Positions 52,336 to 60,487 of a DNA stretch of 64,000 bases are shown here, piece after piece. A model generated the notes under the pieces. The model did no database searches. It was not told the origin of the DNA and worked only from the letters and a program-made list of their open reading frames with translations. This DNA comes from Haloplanus sp. HW8-1 (GTDB lineage: Archaea; Halobacteriota; Halobacteria; Halobacteriales; Haloferacaceae). Positions within the stretch are counted from its first letter, which is position 1. Each line of letters begins with the position of its first letter. Location of the stretch: positions 2,604,001 to 2,668,000 of the forward strand of contig NZ_CP098518.1 of NCBI RefSeq assembly GCF_023703795.1, given 5' to 3'. A program made the position numbers and the translations under genes.

Positions 52336-53054
52336 CGATCACCGTCGAGGACTACACCTACCGCTACGGCGGCGACGACCGGGACGACGGGACCGGCGTC
52401 CCCGCCGTCGACGGCGTCTCGCTCACCGTCGACGACGGCGAGTTCCTCGTCCTCGCCGGCCCCAACGGCTCGGGGAAGACCACGCTGGTTCGCGGGTTCA
52501 ACGGCCTGTTCACTCCCGACAGCGGCACCGTCCGGGTGAACGGCACGCCGATCGACGAGGACCCGGTCGCCGCCCGGTCGAGCGTCGGCATGGTGTTCCA
52601 GAACCCACGCGACGGCTTCGTCGCCGCCACCGTCGGTGCCGACGTGGCGTTCGGCCCCGAGAACCTCGGGCTGGACCGCGAGGTGATCGACCGCCGGGTG
52701 ACCGACGCCCTCGACGCCGTCCGGATGGCGGGGCGTCGGGCGGAACGCATCGACGAACTCTCCGGGGGTGAGCGCGAACGCGTCGCCATCGCCGGCGCGC
52801 TGGCGATGGACCCCGACCACCTCGTCCTCGACGAACCCTTCACCGGCCTGGACTGGGCGGCCCGCCGGTCAGTGCTGGCGCGTCTGGAGGCGTTGCGCGA
52901 CGACGGCGTGAGCGTCGTGGTCGTCACCCACGACCTGCGGGACGTGGCGGCGCTGGCACACCGGATCGTCGCCCTCGCCGACGGGGCGGTCGCGCTCGAC
53001 GCCGCCGATCCCGCTCCCGACACCCTGCGCGACCTCGGCGTCCGCCCCCCATGA
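52332..53054 (+). CDS. bioM: ECF transporter ATPase (BioM-type)
   Basis: 240 residues, ABC ATPase: Walker A GPNGSGKTT, Q-loop VFQNPRDGFV, signature LSGGERERVAIAGAL, Walker B HLVLDEPF and H-loop VVTHD. It overlaps bioY (52335) and the EcfT gene (53051), so it is the energy-coupling subunit of this biotin uptake unit. Confidence 0.9.
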   Translation: MTITVEDYTYRYGGDDRDDGTGVPAVDGVSLTVDDGEFLVLAGPNGSGKTTLVRGFNGLFTPDSGTVRVNGTPIDEDPVAARSSVGMVFQNPRDGFVAATVGADVAFGPENLGLDREVIDRRVTDALDAVRMAGRRAERIDELSGGERERVAIAGALAMDPDHLVLDEPFTGLDWAARRSVLARLEALRDDGVSVVVVTHDLRDVAALAHRIVALADGAVALDAADPAPDTLRDLGVRPP

Positions 53055-53758
53055 GCCTCCGGTACGTGGCGGGCGACACTCCCGTCCACCGCCTCGATCC
53101 GCGGACCAAACTGTTCGTCCAGGCGAGCGTCGCCGTCGCGGCCTTCGCACACACGACGCCCCGGGGGCTCGCCGCGCTGACCACGTTCGTCGGCGGCGTC
53201 TGCTGGCTGGCGGCGACGCCCGTCCTCGCCAGCCTGCGCACCTATCGCGCGTTCCTCCCCTTCCTCGTCGCCGGGCCGCTGGTCGAAGGGGCGACCCTCG
53301 GCGCGCCGTGGTTCGTCCCCGGCGACGCCGTCACGCCGGCGCTGGCGAGCTACCGGGTGCTCCTCCTGCTTCTCGTCTCGACGGCGTACATCCGCACGAC
53401 CCGGGTCCGCGAGTCGCGGGTCGCCCTCCAGTGGCTCCTGCCGGGACGGGCCGGCGTCGTCCTCGGCGCCGGCGTCGGCTTCGTCCTCCGCTTTCTGCCC
53501 GTCCTCCGCGACGACCTCGCGACGATCCGGGCGGCGATGGACGCCCGCCTCGGCGGCGAGCGCTCGCTCCGCGAGCGGATCCGGCTGATCGGCGTGACGG
53601 GGCTCCGGCGCGTGTTCCGCCGCGCCGACCGGTTCGCGCTCGCCCTCCGGGCCCGGTGTTTCGCCTGGAACCCGACGCTGCCCGCCCTCGACCCGACGTG
53701 GCGGGACGTGCCCGCGGCGGTCGTGGGGGTGGCCTTGCTCGCCTGGGCGGTCGCGTGA
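53051..53758 (+). CDS. bioN: ECF transporter transmembrane component EcfT (BioN-type)
   Basis: 235 residues with about five helices. The EcfT pattern starts with HRLDPRTKLFVQ and includes two Ala-Arg coupling motifs (AAMDARLGGE and ALRARCFAW) that dock to the ATPases. It is the last gene of the bioY-ATPase-EcfT unit. Confidence 0.88.
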   Translation: MSLRYVAGDTPVHRLDPRTKLFVQASVAVAAFAHTTPRGLAALTTFVGGVCWLAATPVLASLRTYRAFLPFLVAGPLVEGATLGAPWFVPGDAVTPALASYRVLLLLLVSTAYIRTTRVRESRVALQWLLPGRAGVVLGAGVGFVLRFLPVLRDDLATIRAAMDARLGGERSLRERIRLIGVTGLRRVFRRADRFALALRARCFAWNPTLPALDPTWRDVPAAVVGVALLAWAVA

Positions 53759-53774
53759 CCGGGCGCCGTGACAA

Positions 53775-53783
53775 TCTTTAATT
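53775..53783 (+). promoter_or_regulatory. TATA-like box of the FeS membrane gene
   Basis: TCTTTAATT, about 28 bases before the ATG at 53807. Confidence 0.55.
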
Positions 53784-53806
53784 CCCCTCTCTGCCGCCAA
53801 CTACGT

Positions 53807-55885
53807 ATGCCCGTCCTCCAGACCGGCGCCGTCACGCGGGAGACGTTCTGGACCATCGGACCCGTCGGCGAGGCCGCCTTCTACTACCTCGCGGCCGTCG
53901 CCATCCTCGTCTTCTGTTACGGCGTCTACGCACGAATCCGCACCTACACCGCGGCGACGGCCGACCCCATCGACCGCCTCGACGACCTCGGTGGCCGGAT
54001 CGCCCGCGCGACCCGCCTCCTCCTGACCAACGAGGCGCAGTTCGACCGCGACACCTACGCCGGCGTCATGCACACGTTCATCGTGTGGGGGTTTCTCACG
54101 CTGCTCATCGGGACGACCATCCTCGCGATCGACATGGACGTCTGGACGAAACTGCTGGGCCAGCCCTCCTTTTTCGTCGGCGACTTCTATCTGTCGTACT
54201 CGCTGGTGATGGACGCCTTCGGCCTGCTGTTCGTCGTCGGCGTGGGGATGGCGTGCTGGCGGCGCTACGGGGTCCGCGACCCACGGCTGTGGGGGAAACA
54301 CACCGACCTGGAGGACGACGCCTTCGTTCTCACCCTCTTTGCCCTCGGCGTCGGCGGCTACGTGGTGGAGGCGCTTCGCATCCTCGGAACCGGATTCCCC
54401 GCCTTCGAGACGGTCAGTTTCGTCGGGTACGGACTCGCGCTCGCCGGGCGGGCGGCCGGCGTCTCCCCCGCGGCCGCCGAAGCGGCCTACGCCGCCGTCT
54501 GGTGGAGCCACTCCCTGCTCGCGCTGGGCTTCGTCGCGCTGCTCCCCTACGCCAAACCCGTTCACATGCTCACCTCGATGGCGAACGTGGTGACGCGGGA
54601 CGAGAAGGCGGGCAAGCGACTTCCGGGGGTCCCCGCCGACGCCAGTCCGGAGGAGATCGGGACCGGCTCCGTCGACGACTTCACCTGGCGCGAACTCCTC
54701 GATCAGGACGCCTGTACCACCTGTGGGCGGTGTTCCTCGGTCTGTCCGGCCAACGAGGTCGGCCGCAATCTGGATCCACGCGACGTCATCCTCGATCTGA
54801 AGGCCTACCGTGAGGACCGGGCGGCCGGCGAACGCGGGGAGGTTCCCATCGTCGCCGACGGCGGCGAGAGCGTGATCGCCGCCGAGTCGATGAACGCCTG
54901 TCTCTCCTGTATGGCCTGCATGGACGCCTGCCCGGTCGACATCGAACACGTCCGACAGTTCACGGGCATGAATCGCCGACTCACCGAGTCGGGGGAGATG
55001 GACGGCCACGTCCAGGACGCGATGATGAACGTCTTCCAACAGGGCAACGTCTTCGGCGACCCCGCCCGCAAACGGCCCGACTGGACCGACGACCTGGACT
55101 TCGAGGTGCCCGACGCCCGCGAGGAATCGGTCGATCTGCTCTGGTACGTCGGCGACTACCCCTCCTACGACGACCGAAACAAGCGGGTCGCCCGCTCGCT
55201 CGCCCGCATCTTCGAGGCCGCGGACGTCTCCTACGGCATCCTCTACGACGACGAGGCCCACGACGGCAACGACGTGCGCCGCGTCGGCGAGGAGGGCCTC
55301 TACGAGATGCTCGTCGAGGACAACGCCGCCGCCTTTTCGGACGCCGAGTTCGACGAAATCGTCTGTACCGATCCGCACAGCTACAACACCTTCACCCACG
55401 AGTACCCCGAGATGAGCGAGGATTTCGACTACCCCGTCTCTCACTACACGGAGGTGGTCGAACGCCTCGTTCGCGAGGGTCGCCTCCCCCTCTCGCCGAC
55501 CCTCGACTCGACCGTCACGTACCACGACCCCTGCCACCTCGGCCGCATGAACGACGTCTACGAGGCACCCCGCGAGTTGGTGCGGGCGACCGGCGCCACG
55601 CTCGCGGAGATGCCGCGCAACCGGGCCGACTCCTTCTGTTGTGGCGGTGGCGGCGGCGGCGTCTGGACCGAAGTCGACGAGGAGATGAAGCCGAGCGAGG
55701 AGCGTCTCCGCGAGGCCGTCGAGGACACCGACGGCGGTGTCGAACAGTTCGTCGTCGCCTGTCCGATGTGTACGACCATGTTCGAGGACGGGCGCAAGAC
55801 CGGCGACTTCGAGGACGACCTCGAGATCGTCGACCTGACGGAACTGCTGGTGGAGGCGATCGACGACGGCGTGACCGCGGCCTGA
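53807..55885 (+). CDS. membrane-bound HdrD/GlpC-like iron-sulfur protein (ETF:quinone oxidoreductase candidate)
   Basis: 692 residues. The N-terminal half is a nitrate-reductase-gamma-like heme b domain with five to six helices (MHTFIVWGFLTLLIG, WWSHSLLALGFVALLPYAKPVH). Then two [4Fe-4S] ferredoxin motifs (CTTCGRCSSVCP and CLSCMACMDACP) and two cysteine-rich CCG-type domains (YHDPCHLGRMN, FCCGGGGGG; the first CCG half is poor in cysteine). This layout matches the membrane-bound ETF:menaquinone oxidoreductases (EMO/EtfD type). An acyl-CoA dehydrogenase gene 1 kb away fits transfer of electrons from beta-oxidation to menaquinone (inference). Confidence 0.8.
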   Translation: MPVLQTGAVTRETFWTIGPVGEAAFYYLAAVAILVFCYGVYARIRTYTAATADPIDRLDDLGGRIARATRLLLTNEAQFDRDTYAGVMHTFIVWGFLTLLIGTTILAIDMDVWTKLLGQPSFFVGDFYLSYSLVMDAFGLLFVVGVGMACWRRYGVRDPRLWGKHTDLEDDAFVLTLFALGVGGYVVEALRILGTGFPAFETVSFVGYGLALAGRAAGVSPAAAEAAYAAVWWSHSLLALGFVALLPYAKPVHMLTSMANVVTRDEKAGKRLPGVPADASPEEIGTGSVDDFTWRELLDQDACTTCGRCSSVCPANEVGRNLDPRDVILDLKAYREDRAAGERGEVPIVADGGESVIAAESMNACLSCMACMDACPVDIEHVRQFTGMNRRLTESGEMDGHVQDAMMNVFQQGNVFGDPARKRPDWTDDLDFEVPDAREESVDLLWYVGDYPSYDDRNKRVARSLARIFEAADVSYGILYDDEAHDGNDVRRVGEEGLYEMLVEDNAAAFSDAEFDEIVCTDPHSYNTFTHEYPEMSEDFDYPVSHYTEVVERLVREGRLPLSPTLDSTVTYHDPCHLGRMNDVYEAPRELVRATGATLAEMPRNRADSFCCGGGGGGVWTEVDEEMKPSEERLREAVEDTDGGVEQFVVACPMCTTMFEDGRKTGDFEDDLEIVDLTELLVEAIDDGVTAA

Positions 55886-55993
55886 GGCGGGGGCCGGTGA
55901 CCCAACGATCGGCGGGCCGAAGCGTCGGCGAGATGGACCGTCCTGAAGAGCCCGACCCCCACCATCTTTGCCACCGGCCGTCGAACCCCCGCC

Positions 55994-56473
55994 ATGCGCG
56001 TCAACGAGGCCGACCTCGACTGGGACGCGGTCGAACGCGAAGAGACGTCCTTTCGCCGGAAGCGACTCGCGACGGCGGCGGGTGGCGAGGAACTCGGCTG
56101 CTCGCTCTACGAACTCCCGCCGGGCAAGAAGTCCTGGCCCTTCCACTTCCACACCGGCAACGAGGAGGCCATCTACGTCCTCGCCGGGGCGGGACAGCTC
56201 CGCACCGCCGACGGCGTCGAATCGCTCGACGCCGGCGATTACGTGGCCTTCCCCACCGGCGCCGAGGGGGCCCACCGCGTCGTCAACGACGGCGACGACC
56301 CCTTGCGATATCTGGCGCTGTCGACGATGAACGATCCGGACCTGACGGTCTATCCCGACTCCGAGAAGATCGGCGTCTACGCGGGGGCGGCACCCGGCGG
56401 CGACGATCCGCGGACGGTCGACGGCTACTACCGCCGCGACGACGACGTGGACTACTGGCTCGACGAGACCTGA
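55994..56473 (+). CDS. cupin-domain protein
   Basis: 159 residues. One cupin barrel: motif 1 HFHTGNEEAIYVLAGAG, with two His and a Glu as metal ligands, and motif 2 AGDYVAFPTGAEGAHRVVN with the third His. The C-terminus (GYYRRDDDVDYW) is typical of the haloarchaeal/proteobacterial 'cupin with Y-W tail' proteins. The substrate is unknown; sugar isomerase- or dioxygenase-like roles are possible. It is convergent with the following gene, with a 22-base overlap. Confidence 0.85.
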   Translation: MRVNEADLDWDAVEREETSFRRKRLATAAGGEELGCSLYELPPGKKSWPFHFHTGNEEAIYVLAGAGQLRTADGVESLDAGDYVAFPTGAEGAHRVVNDGDDPLRYLALSTMNDPDLTVYPDSEKIGVYAGAAPGGDDPRTVDGYYRRDDDVDYWLDET

Positions 56474-56748
56474 CCGTCGAGCGCCGTCAGAATCGCGCGC
56501 GCCGGCTTCCGGTCGCGTGCCGGCGCGTCCGTCAGGTAGGTCGTGAGCGCGTCACGGACGAGCGCCCGGTCCGCGGGGTCGAGGGGCTCGCACGTCTCGG
56601 TGCGCTCCAGGATCGCGACCGCTCGGTCCGGCGAACGACCCGCGTCGACGGTTCGTTCGACGTGATCGAGCAAGGCGGCGTGGAGCACCCACGCCTGCTC
56701 CCGGGAGAGGTCGACGCCGTCGGGGCCGTGACAGGTGGCGGGGGACAT
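56452..56748 (-). CDS. small conserved haloarchaeal protein, unknown function
   Basis: 98 residues, soluble and helical (LSREQAWVLHAALLDHVERTV, then LDPADRALVRDALTTYLTDA). No catalytic motif is seen. It overlaps the cupin gene at the 3' end. Confidence 0.7.
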   Translation of the reverse strand: MSPATCHGPDGVDLSREQAWVLHAALLDHVERTVDAGRSPDRAVAILERTETCEPLDPADRALVRDALTTYLTDAPARDRKPARAILTALDGQVSSSQ

Positions 56749-56825
56749 GGTTCGTCACCTCGTTCGGGCGTTCGCCCACGAGACTCTTGTGGCTACGCCA
56801 CCTGTGCGCCGGTGGCACACGACCC

Positions 56826-57986
56826 CTACGAGAACGCCGACAGCCCCGTCAGGTCCTCGCCGAGGATCAGCGAGTGGATGTCGTGGGTTCCCTCGTAGGT
56901 GTACACCGTCTCCATGTTCGCGAGGTGGCGCATCGGCGGGTAGTCGGCGGTGATACCGTTGCCGCCGAGCATCTCCCGGGCGACGCGGGACTGCTCGCGG
57001 GCCATCCGGACGTTGTTGCGCTTGGCCATCGACACCTGCTGGGGCCGGAGGTCACCCCGCGCTTTCAGGTCCGTGAGACGGTGAGCGAGCAACTGGGCGG
57101 TCGTGATCTGCGTCGCCATCTCCGCGAGCTTCTCCTGTTGTAACTGGAAGCCACCGACCGGGCGGCCGAACTGTTCGCGGTCCGTGGCGTACTCACGGGC
57201 CGTCTCGAAACAGTTCCGAGCGGCGCCGACCGCCCCCCACGCGATGCCGAATCGCGCCTGCGTGAGACAGGAGAGCGGCCCCTTCATCCCCTCGACGTCG
57301 AGGACGGCCTCCTCGGGCACCCACGCGTTCGAGAGGCTGATCTCGCCGGTGATCGACGCCCGCAGGGAGAGCTTCTCGTGGATCGCCGGCGTCGTCACGC
57401 CGTCGCGATCGGTTTCCACGAGGAACCCCCGGACCGGCGACCCCTCGGCGCTCCGATCCCGCGCCCACACCACCGCCACGTCGGCGATGGGCGCGTTCGT
57501 GATCCACGTCTTCGATCCCGAGAGCCGGTAGCCGTCGCCGTCGCGCTCGGCCGTCGTCGCCATCGACGACGGGTCGGAGCCGTGCTCGGGCTCCGTCAGG
57601 CCGAAACACCCCACCGCCTCGCCGGTCCCCAGGTCGGGGAGCCACCGCTCTTTCTGTGCCTCGGTCCCGAAGGCGTGGATGGGGTACATCACCAGCGCCC
57701 CCTGGACGCTCGCCATCGAGCGGATACCGGAGTCGCCGGCCTCCAGTTCCTGCATCAGGAGGCCGTAGGCCCGCTCGCTCACGTTCGGCAGGCCGTAGCC
57801 GTCGAGGTTCGAGCCGTAGAATCCCATCTCCCCCATCTCGGGGATGAGGTCGGTCGGAAAGGTCCCCTCCAGAAAGTGCTCGCCGATGTCCGGGCGGACT
57901 TCCTCGTCGACGAACTCGCGGGCGGTGTCACGGATCAGGCGCTCCTCCTGATCGAGGTCGGCTTCCAGGTCGACGTAATCGAGCAT
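56826..57986 (-). CDS. acyl-CoA dehydrogenase (glutaryl-CoA dehydrogenase type)
   Basis: 386 residues. The acyl-CoA dehydrogenase fold is complete: GCFGLTEPEHGSDPSSM (FAD and substrate), KTWITNA, VEGMKGPLSCLTQARFGIAWG, DREQFGRPVGGFQLQQEKLA, and the catalytic Glu in TVYTYEGTHDIHSLILGE, which is the arrangement of glutaryl-CoA dehydrogenases. It may oxidise glutaryl-CoA (with decarboxylation) or another acyl-CoA and pass electrons to ETF. The ATG at 57986 was chosen because the family begins just after it. Confidence 0.9.
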   Translation of the reverse strand: MLDYVDLEADLDQEERLIRDTAREFVDEEVRPDIGEHFLEGTFPTDLIPEMGEMGFYGSNLDGYGLPNVSERAYGLLMQELEAGDSGIRSMASVQGALVMYPIHAFGTEAQKERWLPDLGTGEAVGCFGLTEPEHGSDPSSMATTAERDGDGYRLSGSKTWITNAPIADVAVVWARDRSAEGSPVRGFLVETDRDGVTTPAIHEKLSLRASITGEISLSNAWVPEEAVLDVEGMKGPLSCLTQARFGIAWGAVGAARNCFETAREYATDREQFGRPVGGFQLQQEKLAEMATQITTAQLLAHRLTDLKARGDLRPQQVSMAKRNNVRMAREQSRVAREMLGGNGITADYPPMRHLANMETVYTYEGTHDIHSLILGEDLTGLSAFS

Positions 57987-58070
57987 GGCGGTGGTCGGCA
58001 CTGCCCCGTGAAAATCCTTCCTACCGCACGCGGCCACCGGGACGGGGATCGGGAGCGAACCCCGGGCGGG

Positions 58071-58418
58071 TCAGAGGAACTCCCGCACCTCGGAGTACCA
58101 CATGTCGTGGTGGTCGACGGCGCCGACGCGTTCGGCCACCTCGACGGCGAGGGCGTGCCAGCACCGCTGGCTCGGATCGCTCGTATCGAGGTTGTACGCC
58201 GCGTCCTTGCAGGTACAGCCGCCGTCCTCGACCATGTACTCGTCGTCGTGGCCGACGACGACCGTGAAGTCGCGATACTGCTTGACACGCTCCTCGGAGA
58301 CGGCCTCGATGGCGCGCCGCCCCCGGTCGCCGTGGGCCGAGAGGATGGCGTCGACGATCGGTCCGGATAGCTCTCCGGCCGTCGAGAGCGCCTCGCGCCA
58401 GTCCTCCACCTCGCTCAC
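58071..58418 (-). CDS. SWIM zinc-finger protein
   Basis: 115 residues from a GTG ([11 protein letters not shown]). The SWIM metal motif C-x-C-xn-C-x-H is in [32 protein letters not shown] proteins bind DNA or proteins and are often linked to recombination. The start is less certain; upstream codons (Arg-rich) look non-coding. Confidence 0.75.
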   Translation of the reverse strand: MSEVEDWREALSTAGELSGPIVDAILSAHGDRGRRAIEAVSEERVKQYRDFTVVVGHDDEYMVEDGGCTCKDAAYNLDTSDPSQRCWHALAVEVAERVGAVDHHDMWYSEVREFL

Positions 58419-58542
58419 GACCCGACACCTCGGGCCTCGCCGTCTAAAGGGGTTCGGTCGGTGCGACGACCGCGTGACGGACGTCGGACGGCGACGCCGG
58501 CCGAACCACGTCGCTTTTCGGCACGCACCGCGCAGGTCACCC

Positions 58543-59658
58543 ATGCGCGTCACCGAGGGAAAGGTGGAGTTCGAGGTGCCCGACGCCCGCGACGGCGCGA
58601 GCGAGGGCCGCGGCGACGACGTCTTCTACAACCCGACACAGGAGTTGAACCGCGACGTTACCGTCGCCGTCCTCCGGGCCTACGCCGACCGCGAACCCCG
58701 CGCCGAGTCGTACCTCGATGCGACGACCGCCAGCGGCGTCCGTGCGCTCCGTGCAGCCAGCGAGGGGTGGGCCGTGACCGCCGCAGACACCGATCCCGAC
58801 GCCGTTTCCCTCGCCCGGGAGAACTTCGACCGTGCCGACCTGCCCGGCGAGGTGGTCGAGCGAAACGCCAACGCCCTCATGCACGAGTCGACGTTCGACG
58901 TGATCGACGTCGATCCCTTCGGGACGCCCGTCCCCTTCGCGGACGCGGCGTTCGTCGGCGCCCGCGACCTGGTCGCTGTCACCGCCACCGACACCGCGCC
59001 GCTCTGTGGCGCCCACTTCGAGAGTGGCGTTCGCTCGTACGGAGCGGTCCCGCGCAACACCGACTACCACCCCGAGATGGGACTGCGCGTCCTGCTCTCG
59101 GCGATGGTGCGGACCGCCGCCCGCTACGACATCGCCGCGCGTCCCGTCTGCTCGCACGTCTCCCGTCACTACGCCCGGACCTACCTCGAACTCGACGGCC
59201 GGGCGACGAAAGCCGACGACTGCATCGACGAACTCGGCTACGTCCACCACTGCGAGGACTGTCTCACCCGCGAACACGAGTTCGGCCTGATCGCTCACCC
59301 GCCCGACGACTGCCCCGCCTGTGGCGGGAATCGCGTCGTCACCGCCGGCCCCCTCTGGCTCGGCGCGATCCGCGACCGCGAGTTCGTCGCCGCCGTCCGC
59401 GACGCCGTCGACGACGGCATGGGCGAGGCCGCCCGCGCCCGTCGGATGCTCGACACGGTCGCGGCGGAACTCGACGAACCAACTCACTACGACCAGCACC
59501 GCCTCTGCAAGCAGTGGGGCCGCTCGGCCAACGCGATGGACGAGTTCCTGTCCGACCTCCGAGCCGCCGGGTACGAGGCCTCCCGCGCCCACTACGGCGG
59601 GACGACGTTCAAGACCGACGCCGACGTGGCCGCCATCCGGTCGGCGACGGCCGAGTGA
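58543..59658 (+). CDS. trm1: tRNA (guanine26-N2)-dimethyltransferase
   Basis: 371 residues. The Trm1 fold is clear: [21 protein letters not shown] motif [27 protein letters not shown], then [15 protein letters not shown] and a zinc ribbon (HHCEDCL and [18 protein letters not shown]). It makes N2,N2-dimethylguanosine at position 26 of tRNAs. The ATG at 58543 gives the usual start. Confidence 0.93.
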   Translation: MRVTEGKVEFEVPDARDGASEGRGDDVFYNPTQELNRDVTVAVLRAYADREPRAESYLDATTASGVRALRAASEGWAVTAADTDPDAVSLARENFDRADLPGEVVERNANALMHESTFDVIDVDPFGTPVPFADAAFVGARDLVAVTATDTAPLCGAHFESGVRSYGAVPRNTDYHPEMGLRVLLSAMVRTAARYDIAARPVCSHVSRHYARTYLELDGRATKADDCIDELGYVHHCEDCLTREHEFGLIAHPPDDCPACGGNRVVTAGPLWLGAIRDREFVAAVRDAVDDGMGEAARARRMLDTVAAELDEPTHYDQHRLCKQWGRSANAMDEFLSDLRAAGYEASRAHYGGTTFKTDADVAAIRSATAE

Positions 59659-59868
59659 GCCCCGTGGTACCCATCCAGACAGGTCGTACCCTTATCCACC
59701 TGTGTGCCAACGTTACACGTGGCCGGATGACATACGGGTCACGGCACGGATTCGTGCCGTCGTGGACGTTCCCCTCGCCGAACCCATCCGGCCCACACAC
59801 GTCGGGCGATCGCAACGACGTCGGGTCCTCCCCCTTCCCCCCGCCGTCGTTTCGCTCGCCACAACCCC

Positions 59869-59878
59869 CATATACACC
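59869..59878 (+). promoter_or_regulatory. TATA box of the secreted-protein gene
   Basis: CATATACACC, about 24 bases before the ATG at 59897. Confidence 0.5.
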
Positions 59879-59896
59879 GGCCGCGTTGGAACGGGT

Positions 59897-60430
59897 ATGT
59901 CAATTTCTGCCGGACGTATCGTCGCTGCACTCCTCGTGACCGTCGCGCTGGCCGGCGGAGCTCTTCCCGCCGCCGCGCAGTCGAGCGACCAGCCACAGTG
60001 GGCCGACGACCTCTTTGCCGACCTGCAGGACATGCAGCCGCGGTTCAACGCCAACGTCACCGAAACCGACATGAACTTCGCCGAGCGGCAGGTGTTCAAC
60101 CAGCTCGCCGGCAACACGGTCAACGTCTACTTCGTCGGGACCGACGTGGTCTTCTCCTTCCGGATGCGTCCCGACGGGACCATCACCGACCTCCGCCAGT
60201 CGCCGCGCGACGACGCGGGCCTGAAGATGCAGATGACCCGCGACACCGCCGAGACGCTGGTCGCCCAGTCGGATCCGGTGCCGCAGTTCGTCGACGCCGT
60301 CCGGAACGGGAAGACCGTCACCCGCGACGGGGAGCGAACCGTCCGCGGCATCGTCATCAACGGCGAGGACGGCAAACCGGTGAAACAGGCGACGTGGACG
60401 GTCATCAACACCGTCAAGGGCCTGCTGTAG
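59897..60430 (+). CDS. secreted protein, unknown function
   Basis: 177 residues with a signal peptide (VAALLVTVALAGGALPAAAQ). The mature part (ADDLFADLQDMQPRFNANVTE, then VNVYFVGTDVVFSFRMRPDGTITD, then VRGIVINGEDGKPVK) has no named family I can identify. There is no lipobox or PGF-CTERM. It is probably exported and periplasm-like or free. Confidence 0.75.
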   Translation: MSISAGRIVAALLVTVALAGGALPAAAQSSDQPQWADDLFADLQDMQPRFNANVTETDMNFAERQVFNQLAGNTVNVYFVGTDVVFSFRMRPDGTITDLRQSPRDDAGLKMQMTRDTAETLVAQSDPVPQFVDAVRNGKTVTRDGERTVRGIVINGEDGKPVKQATWTVINTVKGLL

Positions 60431-60487
60431 CCAGACGCTCGGAACGACCACCCCGATTTTTCCCGTCTCGTACTGAGGGTGGGCGTG

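Noticed and set aside
53801-56275. Long minus-strand open frame opposite the FeS membrane gene
   Set aside because: No domain is seen, and the plus strand has unmistakable ferredoxin and CCG motifs.
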